Source of the DNA: Chloroflexota bacterium
Lineage (GTDB): Bacteria; Chloroflexota; UBA4733
NCBI GenBank assembly: GCA_025449435.1
Contig: JANWJO010000106.1
Span: 1-7,075 of the forward strand
Direction of reading: 5' to 3'
DNA length: 7,075 nt
Part shown: positions 1-5,406 of the stretch, in pieces
Numbering within the stretch: position 1 is the first letter of the stretch
Layout of the letters: each line of letters starts with the position of its first letter
The notes under the pieces: model-generated
Told to the model about the DNA's origin: nothing
Seen by the model: the letters and a program-made list of their open reading frames with translations, nothing else
The model's database searches: none
Translations under genes and position numbers: made by a program

Positions 1-10
1 CCCCACCCTT

Positions 11-41
11 CCCCGGTCTCCCGGGGAAGGGAGCAGGTACG
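11..41 (+). repeat. type C repeat, copy 1 (direct repeat of 111-141)
   Basis: This 31-bp segment matches 111-141 at all but two positions, and the two copies are exactly 100 bp apart. The core TCTCCCGGGGAAGGGAGCAGG is at 17-37. A short dyad follows (GTACG at 37-41, CGTAC at 49-53), in the place where other type C copies carry a GCACG/CGTGC dyad. Confidence 0.85.
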
Positions 42-52
42 AAGGTCGCGTA

Positions 53-87
53 CTTCCGGTAGCTCGTCCCCCCCGCCAGGGGGGGAC
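53..87 (+). repeat. type B hairpin repeat, copy 1
   Basis: The left flank CTTCCGGTAGC is shared in near-identical form with the copies at 170 and 6399. It is followed by a perfect 9-bp stem, GTCCCCCCC at 66-74 and GGGGGGGAC at 79-87, with the 4-nt loop GCCA. The following TACAGGGGGG (88-97) is the reverse complement of the block preceding the copy at 6231, which places that copy in the opposite orientation. Confidence 0.85.
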
Positions 88-110
88 TACAGGGGGGTTG
101 TGCCTTCTCG

Positions 111-150
111 CCCCGATCTCCCGGGGAAGGGAGCAGGCACGCCGTGCTTG
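111..150 (+). repeat. type C repeat, copy 2, with GCACG/CGTGC dyad
   Basis: Positions 111-141 repeat 11-41. The right part ends in the dyad GCACG-C-CGTGC (137-147). The same dyad occurs, extended, at the stop codon of the DsrE gene (4963-4977), although no gene ends here. Confidence 0.8.
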
Positions 151-169
151 TTCGCCATTCGCCACCCAT

Positions 170-203
170 CTTCCGGCAGCCAGTCCCCCCCGCCAGGGGG
201 GAA
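170..203 (+). repeat. type B hairpin repeat, copy 2
   Basis: The left flank CTTCCGGCAGC is followed by seven C, the loop GCCA and six G. It closely matches the copy at 53-87. Its extended left flank, back to about 152, is related in reverse orientation to the sequence after the hairpin at 2300-2320, so the mobile unit is longer than the hairpin alone. Confidence 0.82.
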
Positions 204-235
204 CGGGTGCCCTCTGGGCATGGGGTCGTACGGAC

Positions 236-284
236 CTCACCCCCCTCCCCTCTCCGTCTAGAGCGAGGAGCAACTACGACGTTA
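236..284 (+). repeat. type C repeat ending at the stop codon of the 2-hydroxyacid dehydrogenase
   Basis: A C-rich block (236-260) is followed by GAGCGAGGAGCAACTACGAC and then GTTA. It aligns with the type C copy at 4950-4978. Its last three bases, TTA at 282-284, are the complement of the TAA stop codon of the minus-strand dehydrogenase gene. Confidence 0.7.
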
Positions 285-1298
285 CTTCCCCTTCCACCGT
301 GGATGATCGAGCGCGGCGCGGTTGACGATGTGCTGTGGTACGGCTCCGGCTGCCACGTCCAGGATGGACTGACACGCGCCGCGGCCGTTACCTAAGAAGC
401 ACTCGTCGGTCCAGGCGATGGCGTGCGGCGTCACGATTACGTTGTCCAGCGACAGCAACGGGTCGTGCGGGTCGATAGGCTCCTGCTCGAAGACGTCGAG
501 CGCTGCGCCGCCGATGCGCCTTGACCGCAACACCTCGGTGAGCGCCGCTTGATCGATCAGCGGTCCGCGCGAGACGTTGACCAGGAACGCCGTGGGTTTC
601 ATCAGTGCGAGCTTGCTGGCATTGAGCAGGTGGTGGGTTTCCGGCGTAAGCGCGCTGCACACCACTACAAAGTCGGCCCGTGCCAGCACATCGTCTAGTG
701 AGCACAACTCCACGCCACTGGCGGCGGCTTGTTCTGGCCGGGCATAGGGGTCGGCGGCGAGCACGTGCATGTCGAACGGCTGCACCAGTGTGCAGATCTC
801 GCGGCCGATGTTGCCCAAACCTAGCAAGCCGAGCGTGCGCCCGGTGAGGCCGGTGCCCATGTAGTGCAACTTGTCGCCCCAGTGGCCGGTGCGCGTGATG
901 TGATCTTTGGCGAACAGCCGGTGAGCGAGCGCTAGCAGCAAGGTCAAGGCAGCCACTGCCACCGGCCGCCGCACGCCGTCGGGCGTGATGGTGAGTAGCA
1001 CGCCCTGTTGGGTACACGCTGCGACATCCACGTTGTCGTAGCCGACACCAAACCGCGCTATCAAGCGCAGACGCGGCGACCCTGCCAGCGTGGCAGCGCT
1101 GACCTTGGGCGCGAGCAGTAGGAGCGCATCGAAACCCGTGATGTCTTGCGGCCGGAGTTCCGGCTCATTGGCACCGATAAACTCGCGCTGGATGCCTGGT
1201 GCAGCATCGAGCAATCCCAACCCGATATCGCCATAGGCCATCGTGCCGTCAGCCGCCAGAAAGTCGCGGCTCAGCCCAACCCGAAACGCTTCACGCAT
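282..1298 (-). CDS. D-isomer-specific 2-hydroxyacid dehydrogenase, NAD-binding
   Basis: Predicted cytosolic oxidoreductase of 338 residues that interconverts a 2-keto acid and a D-2-hydroxy acid with NAD(H); this is a normal length for the family. Family hallmarks are in order. RFGVGYDNVDV (about 82-92) lies in the catalytic domain. The Rossmann motif GLGNIG (160-165) is followed by an acidic residue in ADP (Asp183), which favours NAD over NADP. NVSRGPLID holds catalytic Arg244, DVFEQEP holds Glu273 and TPHAIAWTDE holds His292, so the Arg-Glu-His triad is complete. The ATG at 1298 is chosen because GGAG lies six bases upstream; in-frame ATGs at 1304 and 1310 are possible but have poorer spacing. 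The gene diverges from the aldolase gene, suggesting linked sugar-acid metabolism. The substrate (glyoxylate, hydroxypyruvate, phosphoglycerate or other) cannot be read from the sequence. The stop codon lies in a type C repeat. Confidence 0.92.
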   Translation of the reverse strand: MREAFRVGLSRDFLAADGTMAYGDIGLGLLDAAPGIQREFIGANEPELRPQDITGFDALLLLAPKVSAATLAGSPRLRLIARFGVGYDNVDVAACTQQGVLLTITPDGVRRPVAVAALTLLLALAHRLFAKDHITRTGHWGDKLHYMGTGLTGRTLGLLGLGNIGREICTLVQPFDMHVLAADPYARPEQAAASGVELCSLDDVLARADFVVVCSALTPETHHLLNASKLALMKPTAFLVNVSRGPLIDQAALTEVLRSRRIGGAALDVFEQEPIDPHDPLLSLDNVIVTPHAIAWTDECFLGNGRGACQSILDVAAGAVPQHIVNRAALDHPRWKGK

Positions 1299-1376
1299 GG
1301 CCATCTCCATCCACCGAGCAGACAGTAGCACAAGCGTGGCGGACCGCTACAATCTGCCGGGCAAGAGCAGGGGCGT

Positions 1377-1391
1377 GTCCCCAAGGGGGAC
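1377..1391. repeat. short hairpin GTCCCC/GGGGAC in the divergent region
   Basis: Perfect 6-bp arms with a 3-base loop AAG. The arms resemble the stems of the type B repeats, but the flanks do not match them, so this is either a decayed copy or an independent operator-like dyad. Confidence 0.5.
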
Positions 1392-1416
1392 GTTGCGCCG
1401 GAAGGCCGCGCCGTTC

Positions 1417-1440
1417 TGCAACCGATGCGGGGATCGTGCA
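1417..1440. promoter_or_regulatory. broken palindrome upstream of the aldolase gene
   Basis: TGCA (1417-1420) and CGAT (1423-1426) are mirrored by ATCG (1433-1436) and TGCA (1437-1440), with six bases in the centre and a 2-base asymmetry on the left. It lies about 65 bases before the aldolase start. It could be an operator, but a chance dyad in GC-rich DNA is also plausible. Confidence 0.25.
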
Positions 1441-1503
1441 ACGACTAGCCGGTCGCTGTGTGGCGGAAATTGGTGAAGCGTAGTGGGAAAGGAGCTCTAG
1501 CGC

Positions 1504-2274
1504 ATGCGCGACAACAAGGTGAAACGGGCGCTACAAGCGGGTGGCGTGGCGCTGGGCAGCATGGTGTTTGAATTCGCCACGCCAGGAATCGCCCGCATCG
1601 CGGCGGCGGCGGGCGCCGAGTTCCTGGTGTTCGACCTAGAGCACACCGGCTGGAGCATGGAGACCATCCGCCTGCTCATGGCTACGACCGGCACGACCGA
1701 CCTCGCACCGTTCGTGCGCGTACCCGCCACCCAGCCACACTTCCTGTCGCGCACGCTGGATGCCGGCGCGATGGGTTTGATGATTCCTATGGTGGAAACC
1801 GTCGAACAAGCTCGATTGATCGTGCAGGCATCCAAGTATCCGCCACTGGGAAAGCGCGGCGCGGCGTTTGGCGTGGCGCACGATGGCTATGTGAGCGGCG
1901 ACGTAGCGGCCACCATGCGTTCGGCTAATGCTGAAAGCTTGCTGATCGCCCAGATCGAAACTGCTACTGGCGTCGACAACGTCGAGGCCATTGCTGCGGT
2001 CGAGGGTATCGACGTGCTGTGGATCGGCCACTTCGACCTGACGAACTCCCTGGGAATCCCGGCTCAGTTCCAGCACCCCACCTACTTGCGCGCGGTGGAT
2101 CGCGTGCTGGCGGCCGCGCAAGCGCACGGCAAAGCGGCAGGCTTTATGGCAGGCAGCGCCGAAGAAGGCGCAGCGCTGCTGGCCAAAGGCTTCCGCTGCC
2201 TGGCCTATTGGGGCGATTTGTGGATTTACGGTCAGGCTTTGCGCCAGGGGCTGGAGGGGATCCGAGGAAGATAG
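1504..2274 (+). CDS. HpcH/HpaI-family (class II, metal-dependent) 2-keto acid aldolase
   Basis: Predicted cytosolic aldolase of 256 residues with a TIM-barrel fold, typical in length for the HpcH/HpaI group. These enzymes cleave 2-keto-3-deoxy or 4-hydroxy-2-keto acids into pyruvate (or a related keto acid) and an aldehyde, using a divalent metal. Visible hallmarks are DLEHTG (44-49, with His47 at the catalytic base position), VRVP (Arg72, keto acid binding), QIET (Glu152, metal ligand) and GHFDLTNSLG (Asp178, second metal ligand). The closing segment AYWGDLWIYGQAL is also usual in this group. The ATG start has an AAAGGAG site nine bases upstream (1488-1494). The gene diverges from a 2-hydroxyacid dehydrogenase, fitting a sugar-acid route. 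The natural substrate is not decided by the sequence; RhmA-like and 4-hydroxy-2-oxoheptanedioate-like activities are both possible. Transcription probably ends in the repeats at 2291-2405. Confidence 0.92.
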   Translation: MRDNKVKRALQAGGVALGSMVFEFATPGIARIAAAAGAEFLVFDLEHTGWSMETIRLLMATTGTTDLAPFVRVPATQPHFLSRTLDAGAMGLMIPMVETVEQARLIVQASKYPPLGKRGAAFGVAHDGYVSGDVAATMRSANAESLLIAQIETATGVDNVEAIAAVEGIDVLWIGHFDLTNSLGIPAQFQHPTYLRAVDRVLAAAQAHGKAAGFMAGSAEEGAALLAKGFRCLAYWGDLWIYGQALRQGLEGIRGR

Positions 2275-2290
2275 GGAACGCAGGCACGAC

Positions 2291-2345
2291 CCCCCTATCG
2301 TCCCCCCTTGGCAGGGGGACTGGCTGACCGAAGGTTGGGTGGAGG
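2291..2345 (-). repeat. type B hairpin repeat in reverse orientation, after the aldolase gene
   Basis: CCCCC-TATC precedes the stem GTCCCCC/GGGGGAC (2300-2320; loop about TTGGCA). The following GACTGGCTGACCGAAGG is a near reverse complement of the left flank of the copy at 170-203. It starts 16 bases after the aldolase stop codon and could form a 3'-end hairpin, though no U-tract follows. Confidence 0.75.
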
Positions 2346-2377
2346 ATGGCGAGTGCAGAGCAACGGGAGGTGGCTTC

Positions 2378-2405
2378 TCCCCTCGCCCAAAGTTGGGAGA
2401 GGGGA
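2378..2405. terminator. strong hairpin between convergent genes (type C related), possible bidirectional terminator
   Basis: Outer arms TCCCCTC (2378-2384) and GAGGGGA (2399-2405) enclose inner arms CCCAA (2386-2390) and TTGGG (2393-2397) with a 2-base loop. It lies between the convergent aldolase and GYD genes, where transcripts from both sides should end. The next part (GGGGGTGAGG) shows that it is a type C repeat in reverse orientation. There is no run of T on either side, so Rho-independent termination is only possible, not shown. Confidence 0.45.
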
Positions 2406-2487
2406 TGGGGGTGAGGGCAGGCTCGACCGTCCACACAAGTGGAGAGGGGAGCGCGGCAACGCGAGGTGAGGTTGTGCCTTCGGTGTC

Positions 2488-2814
2488 TTACGACGACGGG
2501 CCGCGGTAACTGAGGCCGCCGGCCTTGCCAAATGCCGCCATGCCTTCGGCGCTGGTGAGCAACGGTGTCGTCCTGTAGGCTTTGACGTGGCCGGCCGAGC
2601 TGATCGCGACGGCAATCGCCGTTGCGGCGGCAAGGTCGGGCAACTCCATGATCCCTACCACATCATACTCTCCCACGCAGAAAAAGAAGTTATGCAGCTT
2701 GCCACCGGCCCGTTCGGCGAGGGTTCGTACTCCTGCTTCGCGATCTTCCGGCTTCTTGGCAAGTGCAGCAAGGGCCTGCGCGGTGTAGGCTGCCTGGACC
2801 ATAAAGTACGCCAT
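2488..2814 (-). CDS. GYD-domain protein (small, function unknown)
   Basis: Protein of 108 residues matching the GYD domain family, a small alpha/beta fold related to dimeric ferredoxin-like proteins. The signature is FFCVGEYDVVGIMELPD in the middle, followed by a helix rich in Ala and Ile (ATAIAVAISSAGHV) and the TTPLLT strand; the N-terminal MAYFMVQAAYT strand is also typical. No membrane segment or signal peptide is seen. The family has no established biochemical role. The ATG at 2814 is chosen because AAAGG lies seven bases upstream and because homologous proteins of this type begin at the strand MAYFMVQ; a longer frame from 2862 adds 16 residues of unlikely composition. It has its own promoter with an overlapping inverted repeat (2895-2928), so it is probably transcribed alone and regulated. 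It lies downstream of the lactonase-like gene on the same strand, 216 bp away. Confidence 0.88.
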   Translation of the reverse strand: MAYFMVQAAYTAQALAALAKKPEDREAGVRTLAERAGGKLHNFFFCVGEYDVVGIMELPDLAAATAIAVAISSAGHVKAYRTTPLLTSAEGMAAFGKAGGLSYRGPSS

Positions 2815-2894
2815 GGGCTTGCCTTTCTTACTCGACGGCGTCTGGCGGAGCCAAACGCGCAACTGGGCCTAAAGCGCCAAGGGAGTACGGCGTG

Positions 2895-2923
2895 AGTATA
2901 GCAAGTTGGCAGCGTATGGGCAA
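2895..2923 (-). promoter_or_regulatory. sigma70-type promoter for the GYD gene
   Basis: Read on the minus strand, TTGCCC (complement of 2918-2923) is followed after exactly 17 bases by TATACT (complement of 2895-2900). This matches 4 of 6 and 5 of 6 consensus bases. Transcription would start near 2888 and give a leader of about 74 bases before the GYD start codon. It is the best promoter match noticed in the window. Confidence 0.65.
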
Positions 2924-2928
2924 CTTGC
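2901..2928. promoter_or_regulatory. perfect 8-bp inverted repeat over the GYD promoter, candidate operator
   Basis: GCAAGTTG (2901-2908) and CAACTTGC (2921-2928) are exact reverse complements separated by 12 bases, so arm centres are 20 bp apart, about two helical turns. The element fills the promoter spacer and overlaps the -35 box. That placement would let a dimeric repressor block RNA polymerase. No regulator gene sits beside it. Confidence 0.5.
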
Positions 2929-2941
2929 CGGGGCCAGGTGA

Positions 2942-3033
2942 ACGACCAAACCCCGCCCCAGTCCCTTACCACGCAAGCGGGGGAAGGGGGTTAGGGCCTA
3001 GGGGGTGAGGGGCGGGGAGCAGGCACGCTGTTA
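2942..3033 (+). repeat. type C repeat ending at the stop codon of the lactonase-like gene
   Basis: C-rich and then G-rich blocks (CCCCGCCCC, GGGGGAAGGGGG, TAGGGGGTGAGGGGCGGGG) lead into GGGGAGCAGGCACGCTG and TTA. The final TTA (3031-3033) is the stop codon of the minus-strand gene. GGGAGCAGGCACG is also present in the copy at 129-141. The left part is rearranged relative to other type C copies. Confidence 0.6.
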
Positions 3034-4863
3034 TGCCTCGGCCCAATTCACGCTCTCCAGCGCGTATGGCTGCAGGTGCACGTGCAAGCGGCTGCTCGTG
3101 CCGGTAACGTCCACATCCTGCGCGACGCTGGTGAGGTTAGCGAGCAGCAAGCGGCGGCGAGTGCCCGCATACAGCGTGAGCCCCTCGATTGTGAGCGGGT
3201 CGCTAGAGTGGCCCGGCACTGCGTGCGTGGCGCCAAGGTCTGCCACAGCGGCGAAGACGTGGTACAGCGGGAACAGCATGCCGGGTTGCGACGGGAACCT
3301 GTCGGGCTCCAGTGAACCTGTCGAGGTCTCCAGCACGCCGCGCCAGCCGGACGTTTCGTAGTAGGTGGCGCTGGCCGCACCGCCCAGTGTGAGGTATTTC
3401 AAGCTGCCCAGCGTCCAGCCGGCGGCAAACAGCGACAGCTGGCGCACATCGACGGCGGCAGGCAGTTCACCGGCTTCTGGCTCGCGTTCGGGTCCGGTGG
3501 CATTGGGGTTGAAGCGTGGCCGCAGCGTGATCGGGCTCACCACTACTGGCTTGCCGGCGGCGAACTGGCGGGCGCTCGTCAGGGTGGTGGCTTGTGTGGC
3601 CAGCGTCTCTACCAGCGAAAGGTTATCGAAGGCGTGTACCTGGGGGTTGAGGGAATAGGTGAGGAGATCGGCCAGATCCATGGGCGGCCGCTCGCGGTTG
3701 ATCTCGGTGAAATAGGCGTTGGTGCCAGCGCCAAATGTGGCGCCAGGTACGGCGTCTTCGAGGTGAATACGAGCCATGCGCAGCCGATCAGCACCTGTTG
3801 ACTTCTCGCCCTGATGGAAGATGAGCCAGCGCACCACTGGTGGGTGCAGCTCGTCTACTGCTTGGCGTAGGGCAGCTACCTCATCGTGACCATCACTCGC
3901 GAGGAAGAGTGCAATTTCCAGCGAGCAACCGAGCGCGTGCGCTTGGGCGGTGGCTTGCGCCAAGTGGTCGCGCCAGCCGGGCCAGCTGAGCGGGAGATCG
4001 AGGCGCAGGTGGTCGAGCTTGAGCGCCCGCAGCGCGTGCAGCGACGCCGCGTCGAGCGGCTGGCCGTGGCTGGCCATGCCGAGTCCCAGGCGCGGCAGCG
4101 GCAGCGCGGGTCCGCTGGTATCAAAGGTGAGCGCGGCACTCTTGGGCGGTAGCGCAGGCACTGGACCGCGCAACGTGAGCGTGAAGCGCTGGTGGATACG
4201 CTCACCGGCGCTTATTTCCACCGGGTAGGGCAACGCCAGGGGGGTGGAATAGGTCTTGTAGGAGGCGTCGGTCCAGTTGCGCTGGTCCTCGGTCTCAAAG
4301 ATGTCGCCCTCCAGTGCCACCTCCGCCCACAAACCCGGCGCCACTTCGTGGGCCATGGAGCGAATGTCCATAAACGGCTGGTGCGGCGCAATGTGTAGCG
4401 GGAAGCTGGAACGTTCCACCGCGCCGCTGCTGTGGCCAACCTCGCACGCGGCGCCGGCGGAACTGGCCGGATGCAAGATGCACAGGCCGATGCGGTTCTT
4501 GCGGAACGGCACCCGCGCTAGGCCATCAAAATCGAAGGTGAGCGTGCCATCGGGAAGGCCGCTGATATGGCCATGCCAGCGGAAGTCGATGCCTGGCGCC
4601 TGACACTCCACCTCGAAGGACACGTCAAACTGGTCGGTCGTAACAGATGTGGCCATCGCGATGATGCGCGGCGGCACCGTGTCCCAGTTGTGGTCACGCA
4701 CGGCGGCATAGACGCAGCGCACGAGTTCATGCGGACCCAGCCGCACGTAGCGCAGCATGGGGCCATCGATCAGCACGCTCAGAGGGCCTGCCCGTAACCA
4801 TTGGCGGCTAGGCGCGCCAGTGGCGGGTTCGCCGAGCATTGCGTAATGAGGAATGCCGGACAT
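3031..4863 (-). CDS. apnL: D-apionate lactonase-like protein (ApnL family, probable)
   Basis: Large cytosolic protein of 610 residues; no signal peptide or membrane segment is seen. It resembles ApnL, the lactonase that hydrolyses D-apionolactone to D-apionate in D-apiose catabolism. The likely order is an N-terminal beta-sandwich (about 1-245), a TIM barrel (about 255-540) and a C-terminal beta domain (about 545-608). Segments that look conserved are RKNRIGLCILHP (121-132), NWTDASYKTYSTPLALPYP (196-214), NAYFTEINRERP (382-393), YSLNPQVHAFDN (403-414) and GGAASATYYETSGWRG (494-509). Glu387 and Glu503 stand at barrel-strand ends and may be active-site residues, as in glycosidase-like barrels; this is inference. 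The ATG has AGGTGA six bases upstream. A dyad and a weak -10 lie just upstream (4881-4910). The family was recognised from memory of its motifs; a lactonase for another branched or deoxy sugar acid is the main alternative. No apiose dehydrogenase or apionate oxidoisomerase is in this window. Confidence 0.65.
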   Translation of the reverse strand: MSGIPHYAMLGEPATGAPSRQWLRAGPLSVLIDGPMLRYVRLGPHELVRCVYAAVRDHNWDTVPPRIIAMATSVTTDQFDVSFEVECQAPGIDFRWHGHISGLPDGTLTFDFDGLARVPFRKNRIGLCILHPASSAGAACEVGHSSGAVERSSFPLHIAPHQPFMDIRSMAHEVAPGLWAEVALEGDIFETEDQRNWTDASYKTYSTPLALPYPVEISAGERIHQRFTLTLRGPVPALPPKSAALTFDTSGPALPLPRLGLGMASHGQPLDAASLHALRALKLDHLRLDLPLSWPGWRDHLAQATAQAHALGCSLEIALFLASDGHDEVAALRQAVDELHPPVVRWLIFHQGEKSTGADRLRMARIHLEDAVPGATFGAGTNAYFTEINRERPPMDLADLLTYSLNPQVHAFDNLSLVETLATQATTLTSARQFAAGKPVVVSPITLRPRFNPNATGPEREPEAGELPAAVDVRQLSLFAAGWTLGSLKYLTLGGAASATYYETSGWRGVLETSTGSLEPDRFPSQPGMLFPLYHVFAAVADLGATHAVPGHSSDPLTIEGLTLYAGTRRRLLLANLTSVAQDVDVTGTSSRLHVHLQPYALESVNWAEA

Positions 4864-4880
4864 GATTGGTCACCTGCTTT

Positions 4881-4910
4881 CGCTGCGGAGGCGGCACCGC
4901 AGCGATTGTA
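4881..4910 (-). promoter_or_regulatory. inverted repeat and weak -10 upstream of the lactonase-like gene
   Basis: CGCTGCGG (4881-4888) and CCGCAGCG (4897-4904) are perfect 8-bp arms with an 8-base spacer. On the minus strand a -10-like TACAAT (complement of 4905-4910) lies directly before it, so the dyad would cover the transcription start about 18-40 bases before the start codon. It could be an operator or a leader hairpin. No good -35 box was found, which keeps the promoter call weak. Confidence 0.4.
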
Positions 4911-4920
4911 CAGGAATGAC

Positions 4921-4978
4921 TGACCCCACCCCTAACCCCTCCCCTTAGCGGGAGAGAGGAACAAGCACGACGTGCTTA
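4921..4978 (+). repeat. type C repeat ending at the DsrE stop codon
   Basis: GACCCCACCCCTAACCCC, TCCCC and GGGAGAGAGGAACAAGCACG lead to the dyad AAGCACG-A-CGTGCTT (4963-4977). The TTA at 4976-4978 is the complement of the DsrE stop codon, so the right arm of the dyad overlaps the end of the gene. Confidence 0.8.
4955..4977 (-). terminator. possible terminator of the SnoaL-TusA/DsrE unit
   Basis: On the minus strand the DsrE stop codon runs into the stem AAGCAC-GTC-GTGCTT, followed by the pyrimidine-rich TGTTCCTCTC. This is the closest thing to an intrinsic terminator in the window, but the U-tract is weak. It is built from the type C repeat. Confidence 0.4.
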
Positions 4979-5335
4979 GAAGCTGAGGCTGGCGGCGCCG
5001 GAGGCGAGGTACTCGACGGCGCTGGCTGCCGTGACAATTTTGGCGCCTGGAATGAGATCGGCGTCGGTGATGCCACGAGGTTTGGCGCACGCGCCGCAGG
5101 CCCATACCTCGCCACCCTGTGACACAAACGACTCGATGACCCCCTTGAGTGGTGGGAACCCTTCGTGATGGATGGCGTCGGCGTAGCCCTTGGTCGCCAG
5201 CCAGACCCCATCGATGGTCAGCAACAGCACGGTACCCTGGTCCGCGGTGACGGCGACGTTGCCGACAACGAACGCGAGCGTCGCGCGCTCCGCGTCCTCG
5301 TTGCCGTGCGTGCAGTTGACCAGTAACTTGGCCAT
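4976..5335 (-). CDS. DsrE-family protein, predicted sulfur-relay or related role
   Basis: Small cytosolic protein of 119 residues with the DsrE/DsrF-like fold, a usual length. The features are an N-terminal strand MAKLLVNCTHG, the helix segment EDAERATLAF, the central GVWLATKGYADAI, VWACGACAKPRGI and the C-terminal EYLASGAASL. Three cysteines are present (Cys8, Cys80, Cys83). Cys80 in WACGAC lies where DsrE/TusD-type proteins carry the persulfide-bearing cysteine, and Cys80/Cys83 form a CxxC-type pair. Members of this family accept or pass sulfane sulfur, often next to TusA proteins; many remain uncharacterised. The ATG at 5335 has a perfect AAGGAGG six bases upstream, which rejects the longer frame to 5488. 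It lies 71 bp downstream of the SnoaL-TusA fusion gene with no terminator between, so the two are probably co-transcribed and functional partners. Confidence 0.85.
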   Translation of the reverse strand: MAKLLVNCTHGNEDAERATLAFVVGNVAVTADQGTVLLLTIDGVWLATKGYADAIHHEGFPPLKGVIESFVSQGGEVWACGACAKPRGITDADLIPGAKIVTAASAVEYLASGAASLSF

Positions 5336-5406
5336 AGCTCTCCTCCTTCGAACGACGGGATGAAGTCCATGCCAGCCCTGCACAAGCGGGCCGGGTCGTG
5401 ATGGCT

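Larger units (their letters stand above)
1..281. repeat. gene-free compound repeat array (C-B-C-B-C)
   Basis: No credible gene is seen in this stretch at the left edge. It holds alternating copies of two C/G-rich repeat types. Type C copies lie at about 1-41, 100-150 and 236-284. Type B hairpins lie at 53-87 and 170-203. The two short plus-strand reading frames here (98-325 and 144-395) run through the repeats, lack a convincing ribosome binding site and resemble no known protein. The region sits just downstream of the hydroxyacid dehydrogenase and so may contain its transcript end. Confidence 0.75.
1299..1503. promoter_or_regulatory. divergent intergenic region, probable shared control region
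   Basis: These 205 bp separate the starts of the dehydrogenase (minus) and aldolase (plus) genes and must hold promoters for both, unless one is leaderless. No strong -35/-10 pair was found on either strand. TACAAT at 1348-1353 (plus) has only a poor -35. Two dyads are visible: GTCCCC-AAG-GGGGAC at 1377-1391, and a broken palindrome at 1417-1440 (TGCA, CGAT, six bases, ATCG, TGCA). Either could bind a regulator. The first also resembles the type B hairpins. Confidence 0.5.

Noticed and set aside
1..203. Regularly spaced repeats as a possible CRISPR array
   Set aside because: Two different repeat types alternate, the copy number is low, the same elements are scattered through the window in both orientations, and no cas gene is present.
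98..395. Two short plus-strand open frames (75 and 83 codons) at the left edge
   Set aside because: They run through type C and type B repeats, have Arg/Pro/Ser-rich composition typical of GC-rich non-coding frames, and lack a good ribosome binding site.
1348..1353. TACAAT as a -10 box for the aldolase gene
   Set aside because: The -35 position 17 bases upstream matches only half of the consensus, and the leader would be about 145 bases; too weak to call.
1636..2436. 266-codon minus-strand frame opposite the aldolase gene
   Set aside because: It is antisense to a clearly conserved aldolase, shows no recognisable family and begins inside repeats.
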